Shown piece after piece: positions 1 to 11,107 of a DNA stretch of 35,164 nt (its first letter is position 1; the number at the start of each line of letters is the position of its first letter). The translations under genes were made by a program, and so were the position numbers. This DNA is from Acidobacteriota bacterium. GTDB taxonomy: Bacteria; Acidobacteriota; Vicinamibacteria; Vicinamibacterales; UBA2999. The notes beneath the pieces are model-generated. The model saw only the letters and a program-made list of their open reading frames with translations. It was not told the DNA's origin and did no database searches. The DNA lies in the NCBI GenBank assembly GCA_016210845.1, contig JACQTK010000029.1:1-35164 (forward strand). Direction: 5' to 3'.

Positions 1-594
1 GAGCTGCGTACGCTCTTTCGCGAGGAGCAGTACTCGCGGATTCCGGTGTACCGGAAGGACCTGGACAACATCATCGGCATCGTGTTCGTCAAGGATCTGG
101 TGGCGCTCCCCCCGGCCGCCGAGCCCCCGCTGACGACGCTGATGCGCCCCGCCTACATGGTGCCCGAGAGCAAGCGCGTCTCGGAGCTGCTCAAGGAGAT
201 GCAGCGCCGACAGGCGCAGACGGCGATCGTCGTGGACGAGTATGGCGGAACGGCCGGCCTGGTGACCGTCGAAGACCTGCTCGAGGAGATCGTCGGCGAG
301 ATCCGCGACGAGTACGACGTGGAGAGCGAAACGGTCACAGACGAAGGGAACGGCACGTTCGTGTTCAGCGGCAGGGTCAACGTCGACGAGGTGCGGGATC
401 GGCTCGGCGTCGAGATCCAGCAGGAGGGATTCGAGACCGTCGGCGGGTACCTCCTGTCGCACCTCGGCCGGATGCCGTACGTCGGCGAAACGTTCGACGT
501 CGACGACCTGGCCGTGGAGGTGCTCGAGGTCGAGCGCCGCCGGATCACCAAGGTGCGCGTCCGCCGCCGCGAGGGCGCGCCGGCCGAAGAGTAG
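1..594 (+). CDS. HlyC/CorC-type CBS-domain protein, C-terminal part (5' cut by window)
   Basis: The reading frame is open from base 1, so the N-terminal membrane domain lies outside the window; 197 residues remain. Visible in order are the end of a first CBS domain (SRIPVYRKDLDNIIGIVFVK), a second CBS domain (residues about 50-105, with the family sequence VVDEYGGTAGLVTVEDLLEE) and a CorC_HlyC transporter-associated domain (about 115-190, with GFETVGGYLL). Proteins of this architecture (TlyC/HlyC/CorC/YhdP-like) are membrane proteins linked to Mg2+/Co2+ efflux; the CBS pair usually senses adenine nucleotides. Direct haemolysin activity is not implied. The gene sits immediately upstream of era, a linkage seen in many bacteria. 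Its stop codon TAG (592-594) is part of the GTAG foot of a palindromic repeat at 591-617, so the C-terminus may have been set by that insertion. Confidence 0.93.
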   Translation, partial: ELRTLFREEQYSRIPVYRKDLDNIIGIVFVKDLVALPPAAEPPLTTLMRPAYMVPESKRVSELLKEMQRRQAQTAIVVDEYGGTAGLVTVEDLLEEIVGEIRDEYDVESETVTDEGNGTFVFSGRVNVDEVRDRLGVEIQQEGFETVGGYLLSHLGRMPYVGETFDVDDLAVEVLEVERRRITKVRVRRREGAPAEE

Positions 595-617
595 AGGCGG
601 CTCTTTAGGTCCGCCTC
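591..617 (+). repeat. REP-like palindrome, GTAG foot, between hlyC-like gene and era
   Basis: GTAG (591-594) is followed by GAGGCGG-type and CCGCCTC-type arms around a CTTTAG centre. Compared with the copy at 17471-17495 the left arm has two differences, so the stem is imperfect. The TAG of the foot is the stop codon of the preceding gene, and the element ends six bases before the era start codon, where a ribosome-binding site would be expected; no Shine-Dalgarno sequence is visible for era. Confidence 0.75.
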
Positions 618-622
618 GAGCC

Positions 623-1519
623 ATGAAGTCAGGTTTCGTTGCTCTGCTCGGACGCCCCAACGCGGGCAAATCCACGTTGCTCAACCGCATCGTCGGCCAC
701 AAGCTCGCCATCGTCTCCGACAAGCCTCAGACCACGAGAACGCGGATCGTCGGGGTGAAGAACTACCCGGAGGGGCAGGTCGTCTTCGTCGACACGCCTG
801 GGGTGCACAGGCCGACGCATCGAATGAACGTTCGGATGGTGGACGTGGCGCTCGAGGCGATGCGGGACGTCGACCTGCTCACGCTGGTCGTGGACGTGTC
901 GGTCGCGCCAGGCCCCGGCGATCGCTATCTGCTGGCATTGCTGCAGGACGTGACAACGCCCGCGATCCTGGCCCTGAACAAGGTCGATCTGGTCGCCAAG
1001 CCGAGGCTGCTGCCGATGATCGACCGGTACCGTCGGGCCCATTCGTTCGTGGAAATCGTCCCGATCTCGGCGACCGACGGCACCAACGTCGACGTCCTCG
1101 AAACGCTGTTCCTGCGATATCTGCCCGAGGGAGAGCCCCTCTATCCGCCCGATTTCGTCACCGATCAACCCGAGCGGCTGTTCGTCGCGGAAATCGTTCG
1201 CGAGCAGGTGCTGCAGCTCACCCACGACGAGCTGCCGTTTTCCACCGCGGCGATCGTCGATCGGCTCGAGGCGCCGGCCGACGCCGCGGTGGTCAACGCC
1301 TACTGCACGATCTTCGTCGACCGGGAGTCGCAGAAGCCGATCGTCGTCGGCAAGGGCGGCGCCATGATCAAGAAGATTGGCACCGCGGCCCGCGCGGCGC
1401 TCGAGGAGTACTTCGGCAGCCGTGTCTATCTCGACCTGCACGTCAAGGTGCGATCCGAGTGGCGCGACGACGAGCGGCTGCTCGACGAGCTGGGGCTCCG
1501 GGGACGGGACCGGTCGTAG
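623..1519 (+). CDS. era: GTPase Era
   Basis: 298 residues, the usual length for Era (about 300). Era is an essential GTPase that binds the 3' end of 16S rRNA and helps mature the 30S subunit. The G-domain motifs are intact: G1 GRPNAGKS (10-17), switch I region around T37-T40, G3 DTPG (57-60), G4 NKVD (119-122) and G5 SAT (149-151). A C-terminal KH domain carries the RNA-binding loop GKGG (243-246), followed by the normal Era ending with GSRVYLDLHVKVR and W-R-D-D. ATG at 623 gives the canonical N-terminus. The gene is 28 bases from the hlyC-like gene, and a palindromic repeat occupies the space. Confidence 0.98.
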   Translation: MKSGFVALLGRPNAGKSTLLNRIVGHKLAIVSDKPQTTRTRIVGVKNYPEGQVVFVDTPGVHRPTHRMNVRMVDVALEAMRDVDLLTLVVDVSVAPGPGDRYLLALLQDVTTPAILALNKVDLVAKPRLLPMIDRYRRAHSFVEIVPISATDGTNVDVLETLFLRYLPEGEPLYPPDFVTDQPERLFVAEIVREQVLQLTHDELPFSTAAIVDRLEAPADAAVVNAYCTIFVDRESQKPIVVGKGGAMIKKIGTAARAALEEYFGSRVYLDLHVKVRSEWRDDERLLDELGLRGRDRS

Positions 1520-1542
1520 ATCCCCCTTCGACCGTCGTCCGG

Positions 1543-1548
1543 TATAAT
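1543..1548 (+). promoter_or_regulatory. Putative -10 element of gdhA
   Basis: A perfect TATAAT lies 12 bases before the gdhA ATG in the 41-base era-gdhA gap. No convincing -35 hexamer is seen 16-18 bases upstream. If used, transcription would begin within a few bases of the start codon, giving a very short or absent leader. Confidence 0.5.
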
Positions 1549-1560
1549 CCCCGCCCACAT

Positions 1561-2916
1561 ATGCCCAACGCGGTGCAGACGGCGATCGACAAGTTCATGC
1601 ACGGGTTGATTCGCCGCAACCCGGCCGAGCCCGAGTTCCATCAGGCGGTGCAGGAGGTGGCCGAGACGGTGATGCCGTTCCTGCTGGAGCACCGCACGTA
1701 TCAGGACGCGAACATCCTGGAACGGATGACCGAGCCCGATCGGATCATCATCTTCCGCGTGAGCTGGGAGGACGACGCGGGCCACGTGCGCGCGAACCGC
1801 GCGTGGCGGGTGCAGTTCAACAATTCGATCGGGCCCTACAAGGGTGGCATGCGGTTCCACCCGGACGTCACGCTCAGCGTGCTCAAGTTCCTCGGCTTCG
1901 AGCAGGTGTTCAAGAACAGCCTGACGGGACTGCCGATGGGCGGCGCCAAGGGCGGGTCCAACTTCAACCCGAAGGGCAAGAGCGACCGCGAGGTGATGCG
2001 CTTCTGCCAGTCGCTGATGATCGAGCTGCACCGCCACATCGGCGAGGATACCGACGTGCCGGCCGGCGACATCGGCGTCGGCGCGCGCGAGATCAGCTAC
2101 ATGTTCGGCCAGTACAAGCGGATGGAGAATCGCTTCACGGGCATTCTCACCGGCAAGGGGCTGGCGTTCGGCGGGAGCCTCGTGCGTACCGAGGCCACGG
2201 GCTACGGGTGCGTCTATTTCATGCAGAACATGCTGGCCACCCGGGGCGATGGAGTCGAAGGCAAGACGTGCGTCGTGTCGGGCTCGGGCAACGTGGCGCT
2301 CTACACGATCGAGAAGCTGGCGCAGCTCGGCGCCAGGGTCGTCACGGCGTCGGACTCCGGCGGCTTCATCCACGACCGCGACGGCATCCGGGACGACAAG
2401 CTCGCCTGGCTGATCGACCTCAAGGAGAACCGGCGCGGGCGGATCTCGGAGTACGCCGAGCACTTTCCCAAGGTCGACTATCACGCGGGCCAGCGGCCCT
2501 GGGGCGTCGCCTGCGATCTGGCGTTCCCGTGCGCCACGCAGAACGAGCTGACGGGACCTGACGCCGAGGCGCTGCTCGCCAACGGGACGATTGCCGTGGC
2601 CGAAGGCGCCAACATGCCTTCGACGCTCGAGGCGGTGCATGCCTTCCTGAAGGCCAGGATCCTCTTCGGCCCGGCCAAGGCCGCCAATGCGGGCGGCGTG
2701 TCGGTATCGGGCCTCGAGCAGAGCCAGAACGCCCTGCGCATCTCCTGGTCGCGGGAGGAAGTGGACGGCCGGCTGAAGGAGATCATGAAGACCATCCACG
2801 CCAAGTGCGTCCAGTACGGCGACGAGGACAGCGGCGTCGTCAACTACGTGAAGGGCGCCAACCTCGCGGGCTTCGTGAAGGTCGCCGACGCCATGCTGGC
2901 GTACGGCATCGTCTGA
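1561..2916 (+). CDS. gdhA: NADP-type glutamate dehydrogenase
   Basis: Interconverts 2-oxoglutarate plus ammonium and L-glutamate; small hexameric family. From ATG 1561 the protein is 451 residues (E. coli GdhA 447). The frame stays open further upstream, but an extended start would overlap era and would lie before the TATAAT at 1543. Substrate-site signatures are present: GPYKGGMRFHP with K94, LPMGGAKGG with catalytic K130, and PAGDIGVGAREI with D170. The dinucleotide fold shows GSGNVA (241-246) followed by TASDSGG, the arrangement of the NADP-preferring enzymes; cofactor preference is inference. The stop codon abuts a palindromic repeat at 2917. Confidence 0.97.
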   Translation: MPNAVQTAIDKFMHGLIRRNPAEPEFHQAVQEVAETVMPFLLEHRTYQDANILERMTEPDRIIIFRVSWEDDAGHVRANRAWRVQFNNSIGPYKGGMRFHPDVTLSVLKFLGFEQVFKNSLTGLPMGGAKGGSNFNPKGKSDREVMRFCQSLMIELHRHIGEDTDVPAGDIGVGAREISYMFGQYKRMENRFTGILTGKGLAFGGSLVRTEATGYGCVYFMQNMLATRGDGVEGKTCVVSGSGNVALYTIEKLAQLGARVVTASDSGGFIHDRDGIRDDKLAWLIDLKENRRGRISEYAEHFPKVDYHAGQRPWGVACDLAFPCATQNELTGPDAEALLANGTIAVAEGANMPSTLEAVHAFLKARILFGPAKAANAGGVSVSGLEQSQNALRISWSREEVDGRLKEIMKTIHAKCVQYGDEDSGVVNYVKGANLAGFVKVADAMLAYGIV

Positions 2917-2936
2917 GGCGGACCTGAAGGTCCGCC
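2917..2936 (+). repeat. REP-like palindrome immediately after the gdhA stop
   Basis: Perfect 8-bp stem with tetraloop: GGCGGACC TGAA GGTCCGCC. It begins on the base after the gdhA TGA. The foot position reads GTCTGA rather than GTAGA, so the tetranucleotide is degenerate here. It could also act as a transcript-end stabilising hairpin; no U-tract follows. Confidence 0.8.
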
Positions 2937-3023
2937 AGCCGCTCGGCCCCGCAGTCCGCGATATCGCCGCTGGTCCGTCGCGTGCTAGATTTAGCTGTTT
3001 ACAGTGGCGGACGGACCTTCACC

Positions 3024-4397
3024 ATGGCGGCGCAGCGAAGAATCGATCTCGTCCTCGACTCGGTCCGACGACTGCTGCGCATCGGTGCGACCGCCAACCT
3101 GCTGAACCTGCTGCAGAAGCAGCATCCAGCCGACCTCGCCCAGGTCTTCAGCGAGCTGCAGGACAAGGAGCGTGAGGCCGCCTTCAGCCTGCTGGCGGAG
3201 CGCAACGGCCGCCTGGCGATGGAGGCGGTCTCGGAGCTCGGGCCCGAGGCGGGCGCCTCGCTGCTGGCCACCCGCTCCGCGGAAGAGATCGCCAGGCTCG
3301 CCCAGGAGATCCCGTCCGACGACGCCGCCGCTCTGATCGATCACCTGCCCGAAGAGCTGTCCGCGGCCGTGCTCGACCTGATGCGCCCGAAGGAGTCGGG
3401 CGTCGTCGAGAACCTGCTGGAGTACGACGAGCAGACGGCGGGCCGCATCATGAACCCGCATGTCTTCGCCCTCAACGAGGACATGACGGTGGGCGAAGCG
3501 ATCACCGAGCTGCAGACCAATCGCGACGTGGAGATGGTCTTCTACCTCTACGTCGTCGACGCGCGTCGGCACCTGGTGGGCGTGGTGTCGCTGCGCCGCC
3601 TGCTGCTGGTCTCGCCCGAGACGCCGCTCAAGCGGATCATGACGACGGACCTGATCAGCGCGCGCGTCGACATGGATCAGGAAGAGGTGGCGCGGCAGGT
3701 GGCGTCGTACAACCTGCTGGCGATTCCGGTGGTGGACGAGGAGAGCAAGCTCGTCGGCGTCATCACGGTGGACGACGTGATCGACGTCATCAAGGACGAG
3801 GCCACCGAGGACATCTACCGGCTGGCGGGCGTGGCGGGCGACGAGCGCGCGTTCACGCCCGCGGCGGAGTCGTTCCGGAAGCGGCTGCCGTGGCTGAGCG
3901 TCAACCTCGTCACCGCGTTCCTCGCCGCGTCGGTCGTCGCGCTGTTCGAGGGGACGATCGAGCGGATCACGGCCCTCGCCGTGTTCATGCCGATCGTGGC
4001 GGGGATGGGGGGCAACGCCGCCACCCAGACGCTCACCGTCATCGTGCGCGGCATCGCGCTGGGCGAGCTGACGTGGAGCAACTCGCGCAAGGCGCTGCTG
4101 AAAGAGACGATGGTGGGGCTCGGCAACGGCGTGGTGCTCGGGCTCGTCGCCGGAGCCGTGGTGTGGGCCACGCGCGGCAGTCCGGTGCTGGGCCTCGTGC
4201 TCTGCGCCGCCATGATCGTCAACATGTTCGTCGCGGCGGCCGCGGGCACGCTCGTGCCGCTGGGGCTGCGCGCGGCCAACGTCGATCCGGCGCTCGCGTC
4301 GTCGGTGTTCATCACCACGCTGACCGACGTGTTCGGGTTCTTCTCCTTTCTCGGCCTGGCCTTCGTGTTCCTGAGGTTTCTCGCGCCTGGCGCCTGA
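3024..4397 (+). CDS. mgtE: Magnesium transporter MgtE
   Basis: 457 residues from ATG 3024, the usual MgtE length. Order: cytosolic MgtE_N superhelix (about 20-125, with HPADLAQVF), a CBS pair (about 130-260, the magnesium sensor that gates the channel), and a membrane domain of about five helices (about 285-457). The pore signature region ALAVFMPIVAGMGGNAATQT and the C-terminal SSVFITTLTDVFGF, which contains the pore aspartate, are intact. A GTG at 2982 would extend the frame by 14 residues, but a -10-like TAGATT at 2986-2991 lies inside that extension, so ATG 3024 is preferred. No M-box riboswitch can fit in the short upstream gap. Confidence 0.95.
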   Translation: MAAQRRIDLVLDSVRRLLRIGATANLLNLLQKQHPADLAQVFSELQDKEREAAFSLLAERNGRLAMEAVSELGPEAGASLLATRSAEEIARLAQEIPSDDAAALIDHLPEELSAAVLDLMRPKESGVVENLLEYDEQTAGRIMNPHVFALNEDMTVGEAITELQTNRDVEMVFYLYVVDARRHLVGVVSLRRLLLVSPETPLKRIMTTDLISARVDMDQEEVARQVASYNLLAIPVVDEESKLVGVITVDDVIDVIKDEATEDIYRLAGVAGDERAFTPAAESFRKRLPWLSVNLVTAFLAASVVALFEGTIERITALAVFMPIVAGMGGNAATQTLTVIVRGIALGELTWSNSRKALLKETMVGLGNGVVLGLVAGAVVWATRGSPVLGLVLCAAMIVNMFVAAAAGTLVPLGLRAANVDPALASSVFITTLTDVFGFFSFLGLAFVFLRFLAPGA

Positions 4398-4403
4398 GGA
4401 CGA

Positions 4404-4409
4404 TAGAAT
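4404..4409 (+). promoter_or_regulatory. Putative -10 element of recO
   Basis: TAGAAT lies 10 bases upstream of the GTG start of recO, in the 22-base mgtE-recO gap. No clear -35 is seen. The position implies a leaderless or nearly leaderless transcript if it is used. Confidence 0.4.
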
Positions 4410-4419
4410 AGACGGACTC

Positions 4420-5094
4420 GTGCCCCTGTACACCGCCGACGCCTTGATTCTCCGCACGTACAAGCTCGGAGAGGCCGATCGCATCGTGGTGTTCCTGACG
4501 CGCGATCGGGGCAAGAAGCGGGGCGTCGCCAAGGGGGCGCGGCGGCCGCGATCGCGCTTCGTCGGCGCGCTCGAGCCGCTCACCGAGGTCCGCGTCGCGT
4601 ACTTCGAGAAGGAGCGGCGCGAGCTGGTAGGGTTGAACTACGCCGAGACGCTGCGGTCGCCGCTGGCGATCGTGGGCGGACCTGAAGGTCCGCCCGAGGC
4701 GGCCGACGCGCTCGGCTACGTCGGGTACTTCGCCGAGCTGCTGGACGAGTGGGCCCAGGAGGCCGACGCCGACGAGCGGCTCTATCGGCTCGGGGCGTCG
4801 ATGCTCGACGCGCTGGCCGCCGGCGCGCCGGTGGAGCCGCTCGCGCGCTACTTCGAGTACTGGCTCCTGCGCCTGCAGGGCGTGTATCCGGAATCGCGCG
4901 GGACCCTCTCGACGGCGGCCCTGGCGTTTCTGGCGGCGTCCCGGACCGTGGGGCCGGATCGGGTCGCCGAGCTGCCGGCGGAGCGGCGCGCGCTCACGGA
5001 GCTGGAGAACGTGCACCGCGGGCTCATCGCGATGCACCTGGAGAAGACGTTGAAATCGGAGCGCGTGCTTCGCGACCTGCGCCGCCACAGCTGA
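4420..5094 (+). CDS. recO: DNA repair protein RecO
   Basis: 224 residues from GTG 4420. RecO anneals single strands and works with RecF/RecR to load RecA. The N-terminal OB-fold is typical ([20 protein letters not shown], then [11 protein letters not shown] and FVGALEPL), and the helical C-terminal part follows. The zinc-finger cysteines of many RecO proteins are absent (the place reads [10 protein letters not shown]), as in E. coli RecO. Residues about 84-92 (VGGPEGPPE) are encoded by a REP-like palindrome at 4672-4695 and look like an in-frame insertion between the OB-fold and the helical domain. The gene ends four bases before glyQ, suggesting co-transcription. Confidence 0.93.
   Translation: MPLYTADALILRTYKLGEADRIVVFLTRDRGKKRGVAKGARRPRSRFVGALEPLTEVRVAYFEKERRELVGLNYAETLRSPLAIVGGPEGPPEAADALGYVGYFAELLDEWAQEADADERLYRLGASMLDALAAGAPVEPLARYFEYWLLRLQGVYPESRGTLSTAALAFLAASRTVGPDRVAELPAERRALTELENVHRGLIAMHLEKTLKSERVLRDLRRHS
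4672..4695 (+). repeat. REP-like palindrome translated inside recO
   Basis: Foot GTGG at 4672-4675, then a perfect 9-bp stem: GGGCGGACC (4674-4682), loop TGAA, GGTCCGCCC (4687-4695). The core is identical to the intergenic copy at 2917-2936. It is read in frame as GGPEGPP. Confidence 0.88.
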
Positions 5095-5098
5095 CCGC

Positions 5099-5992
5099 GT
5101 GACGCTTCAAGACCTCATCCTCAAGCTGTCGGCCTTCTGGGCCTCGCACGGGTGCCTGCTGCAGCAGCCGCTCGATCTGGAGGTCGGTGCGGGCACCTCG
5201 CACCCGGAGACGCTCTTTCGCGTGCTCGGGCCCAAGCCGTGGAGCGTGGGCTACGTGCAGCCGTCCCGGCGTCCCGACGACGGCCGATTCGGGCAGAACC
5301 CGAACCGGCTGTTCAAGCACCACCAGTACCAGGTGATCCTGAAGCCGTCGCCCGACGAGGTACAGCAGACGTACCTCGAGAGCCTCGAGGCCTGCGGCAT
5401 CAACCCGCGCCAGCACGACATCCGCTTCGAGGAGGACAACTGGGAGTCGCCCACGCTGGGCGCCTGGGGCATCGGCTGGCAGGTCATGCTCGACGGCCTC
5501 GAGATCACGCAGTTCACGTACTTTCAGCAGGTGGGCGGAATCGACCTGGCGCCCATCTCGTGCGAGATCACGTACGGCCTCGAGCGGATCGCGATGTTCC
5601 TGCAGCGCGTCGACAACGTCTTCGACCTGGAGTGGGGCGGCGGCGTGAAGTACGCCGAGGTGCGCCTGCAGGAGGAGATCGACCAGTCCAAGTACGCCTT
5701 CGGCCAGGTGGACATGCCCGCCGACGAGTTCGCGGCCCTGCATCGGGAGCTGTTCGACAGAAACTACGGCTTTTCGGAGCGGCTGCTGGCGTCCGGGCTG
5801 ATCTGGCCCGCGCTGGAGCACTGTCTCAAGTGCTCGCACCTGTTCAACATCCTGGATTCGAGCGGCAGCATCGGCGTCACGGAGCGCACGGCGTACATCC
5901 TGCGCGTCCGTCAGCTCGCGGTGCGGATTGCCAGGGCGTACGTCGAGGCGAGCCCGGGCTCGGACGGCCAGGACGCAGGACCGCACGCCTAG
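5099..5992 (+). CDS. glyQ: Glycine-tRNA ligase, alpha subunit
   Basis: 297 residues from GTG 5099. GlyQ is the class II catalytic subunit of the alpha2beta2 glycyl-tRNA synthetase; it forms glycyl-adenylate and charges tRNA-Gly together with GlyS. Nearly the whole protein is recognisable: [12 protein letters not shown], the tight [15 protein letters not shown] stretch, [39 protein letters not shown] and [20 protein letters not shown], all family hallmarks. It begins four bases after the recO stop and ends two bases before the glyS start, so recO-glyQ-glyS look like one operon. Confidence 0.98.
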   Translation: MTLQDLILKLSAFWASHGCLLQQPLDLEVGAGTSHPETLFRVLGPKPWSVGYVQPSRRPDDGRFGQNPNRLFKHHQYQVILKPSPDEVQQTYLESLEACGINPRQHDIRFEEDNWESPTLGAWGIGWQVMLDGLEITQFTYFQQVGGIDLAPISCEITYGLERIAMFLQRVDNVFDLEWGGGVKYAEVRLQEEIDQSKYAFGQVDMPADEFAALHRELFDRNYGFSERLLASGLIWPALEHCLKCSHLFNILDSSGSIGVTERTAYILRVRQLAVRIARAYVEASPGSDGQDAGPHA

Positions 5993-5994
5993 CC

Positions 5995-8217
5995 ATGGAC
6001 CGCGAGCTGCTCATCGAGATCGGCTGCGAAGAGATCCCCGCGAGCTGGCTGCCCGGGCTGACGACGCAGGTGGCGCAGCGGCTGGATGCGCGCCTGGCCG
6101 ATGTCCGCCTGACGAGCGAGTCGCCGGCCGAAAGCTACAGCACCCCGCGGCGGCTGACCGCGCGCGTCGCCAAGCTCGCCGAGCGGCAGACGGATCTCGA
6201 GGACGTGGTGACGGGCCCCCCGGTCTTGGCGGCGTTCACGGGCTCGGGCGAGCCCACGCCGGCCGCGGTGGGCTTTGCGAAGAAGTACGGCGTGGACGTG
6301 GGGGCGCTCGAACGGCACGACACGCCCAAGGGCACGTACCTCGCCTACCGCGTGCGGCAGCGGGGCAAGGCCACGGTGGACGTGCTGGCCGACGTGATGG
6401 GCGGGCTGCTGCGGGACCTCACCTTCCCGAAGGCGATGCGCTGGGATGCCTATCTCGAGGACGGCAGGGGCGACCTCCTGTTCGCGCGGCCGATCCGCTG
6501 GCTCGTGCTCATGTACGGCGGGCGGGTAGTCCCGTTCGTGATCCGCAGGACGGAGCTGGCGCAAGGACCGACCGTCCAGGACGTCCGGTCGGGCTCCAAC
6601 ACCTACGGCCACCGCTTCCTGACCACGAGCGGCCGCGCCGGCCGCGCCATCAAGATCAAGACGTTCGGGGACTACCAGGCGCGCCTGCTCGAGAACTTCG
6701 TGATCCTCGACCGCAGCGAGCGCGAGTCGAAGATCCGCCGCGAGCTCGAGACGCACGCGCGGCGGCTCGGAGGGCGGGTCGGGAGCCTGGCGGCCGTGCA
6801 GTCCACGCTGCTGCAGGAGGTGCCGGACCTCGTCGAGTATCCCTCGGTGGTCGCGGGCCACTTCCCGGTGGAATTCCTCCAGCTGCCGGAAGAGGTGCTG
6901 ACGACGACGATGATCCATCATCAGCACAACTTTCCGGTCGTGGATGACGAGGGAAGGCTGAAGTCGGCGTTCCTGGCGGTGATCAATATGGAGCCCGAAC
7001 GGCCCGAGATCATCGCGCGCAACGCGGAGCGGGTGCTCGCCGCGCGGCTGCGCGACGCGCGCTTCTTCTGGGACGAGGACCGCAAGGCCACGCTCGATTC
7101 GCGCATCGATCGGCTGTCGACCATCGCGTTCCACAAGAAGCTCGGCAGCTACCGGGAGAAGGCGGATCGCGTGGCGTCGCTGGCGCGATGGATTGCCGCG
7201 GACGCCTGTGGCCGTCCCGAGGCGGCCGCCCACGCAGAACGGGCCGGACGGCTGTGCAAGGCCGACCTGGCGACCGACATGGTGCGCGAGCTGACGGAGC
7301 TGCAAGGCACGATGGGCGGGATCTACGCCCGCGAGGAGGGGCTGCCCGAGGAGGTCTGGAAGGCGATCTACTTCCACTACCTGCCGATCGGCGTCGAGGC
7401 CGACGCACCCCCCTCGCGCGCGCAGCTCGACGCGGCGGCGGTCACGTGGGCCGCGGTGGCGCTGGCCGACAAGCTCGACTCGGTCGTGGGGATGTTCAGC
7501 GCGGGTGAGCGGCCCACGGGTTCCCGCGACCCCCTCGGGTTGCGGCGACAGGCTCAGGGCGTGGTCAAGATCCTCGCCGACCTGCCGGAGCTGACGGGGC
7601 TCGACCTGCGCCTGCCGATCGGGCTCCTGCTGGCCCGCGCCGCGGATCCGTTCAGCGGGTACGCCGAATGGTCGGGCCCGCTGTTGGCGTTCATGAGAGA
7701 CCGGCTGACCTACCTGCTGGAGCAGCGCGGCTACGACGTCCGGAGCGTGCGCGCGGTGACGCACGCGGGCCTGGAGCGCACCAGCCCGCTCGAGGCCCGA
7801 CGCAAGCTCGAAGCGCTGGAGGAAATGAGCGCCGTAGGGGCGACGTATACGTCGCCCCTACACGGCGTGGCCACGCTGCTCAAGCGCGTGAAGAACATCA
7901 CGAAGGGCGTGGAGGCGGAGCCCCACTGGGCGGGGCTCCAGGCGCGGCTCACCGAGCCCGCCGAGCGGGCGCTCTGGGCGCGGATCGACGAACGGGCGCA
8001 GGGCATCAGGGAGGCCGCGGCGCGCGGCGACTACCGCGACGCGTTCACGGGCATCGCCGCGCTGCAGCCGGCCGTGGCCACGTTCTTCGACGACGTCCTG
8101 GTGATGGCGGAAGACGAGCGGCTGCGGCGCGCGAGGCTGGCGCTGGTGGCGGCGCTGCGCGATCTGATATTGGAGATTGCGGACATTTCGGAGATCGTTG
8201 CGGAAGGCGCCCCGTAA
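5995..8217 (+). CDS. glyS: Glycine-tRNA ligase, beta subunit, with an in-frame palindrome insertion
   Basis: 740 residues from ATG 5995, longer than the roughly 690 of E. coli GlyS. It starts with the family N-terminus (LLIEIGCEEIPASWLPGL) and shows PRRLTARV, the FPKAMRW/RPIRWLV region, HHQHNFPVVD, the HD-domain-like middle, and the C-terminal DALR/anticodon-binding end (LKRVKNITKG, then ALQPAVATFFDDVLVMAED). The beta subunit supplies tRNA binding and editing-like domains. Residues about 614-623, just before the conserved KRVKNI, are encoded by a perfect 28-bp palindrome (7834-7861) that resembles the intergenic repeats, so this is an in-frame insertion in a low-conservation loop. The stop TAA lies in the loop of another palindrome (8206-8230). 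Confidence 0.97.
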   Translation: MDRELLIEIGCEEIPASWLPGLTTQVAQRLDARLADVRLTSESPAESYSTPRRLTARVAKLAERQTDLEDVVTGPPVLAAFTGSGEPTPAAVGFAKKYGVDVGALERHDTPKGTYLAYRVRQRGKATVDVLADVMGGLLRDLTFPKAMRWDAYLEDGRGDLLFARPIRWLVLMYGGRVVPFVIRRTELAQGPTVQDVRSGSNTYGHRFLTTSGRAGRAIKIKTFGDYQARLLENFVILDRSERESKIRRELETHARRLGGRVGSLAAVQSTLLQEVPDLVEYPSVVAGHFPVEFLQLPEEVLTTTMIHHQHNFPVVDDEGRLKSAFLAVINMEPERPEIIARNAERVLAARLRDARFFWDEDRKATLDSRIDRLSTIAFHKKLGSYREKADRVASLARWIAADACGRPEAAAHAERAGRLCKADLATDMVRELTELQGTMGGIYAREEGLPEEVWKAIYFHYLPIGVEADAPPSRAQLDAAAVTWAAVALADKLDSVVGMFSAGERPTGSRDPLGLRRQAQGVVKILADLPELTGLDLRLPIGLLLARAADPFSGYAEWSGPLLAFMRDRLTYLLEQRGYDVRSVRAVTHAGLERTSPLEARRKLEALEEMSAVGATYTSPLHGVATLLKRVKNITKGVEAEPHWAGLQARLTEPAERALWARIDERAQGIREAAARGDYRDAFTGIAALQPAVATFFDDVLVMAEDERLRRARLALVAALRDLILEIADISEIVAEGAP
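7834..7861. repeat. Perfect 28-bp palindrome inside glyS, GTAG at both ends
   Basis: Fully self-complementary: GTAGGGGCGACGTA (7834-7847) followed by its exact complement to CTAC at 7861. GTAG is therefore present on both strands. It is translated in frame within GlyS as VGATYTSPL. GTAG foot plus GGGGCG-type arms link it to the other dispersed palindromes. Confidence 0.92.
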
Positions 8218-8230
8218 AGGGGCGCCCCAC
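8206..8230 (-). repeat. REP-like palindrome over the glyS stop codon, GTGG foot on minus strand
   Basis: GGCGCCCC (8206-8213), loop GTAAA, GGGGCGCC (8219-8226), then CCAC, which is GTGG on the minus strand. The glyS stop TAA (8215-8217) lies in the loop. No U-tract follows, so a factor-independent terminator is unlikely. Confidence 0.78.
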
Positions 8231-8241
8231 GTTCGGAGCTC

Positions 8242-8266
8242 GTAGGGCGGGCCTTCACGGCCCGCC
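8242..8266 (+). repeat. REP-like palindrome upstream of ppdK, GTAG foot
   Basis: GTAG (8242-8245), then GGCGGGCC (8246-8253), loop TTCAC, GGCCCGCC (8259-8266). It is close in sequence to the copy at 24686-24723. It lies nine bases before the ppdK Shine-Dalgarno AGAGGAG (8275-8281). Confidence 0.85.
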
Positions 8267-8292
8267 GCACAATCAGAGGAGATCGACATCGA

Positions 8293-11094
<2,802 letters not shown>

Positions 11095-11107
11095 GCGTCC
11101 CCGCACG

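Noticed and set aside
1459-1560. Upstream start of gdhA at 1459
   Set aside because: It would overlap era by 61 bases and add 34 residues not found in the family; ATG 1561 gives the normal N-terminus.
2937-3023. Magnesium riboswitch (M-box) before mgtE
   Set aside because: Only about 85 bases after the repeat are available and none of the expected structure is seen; a -10-like box lies at 2986.
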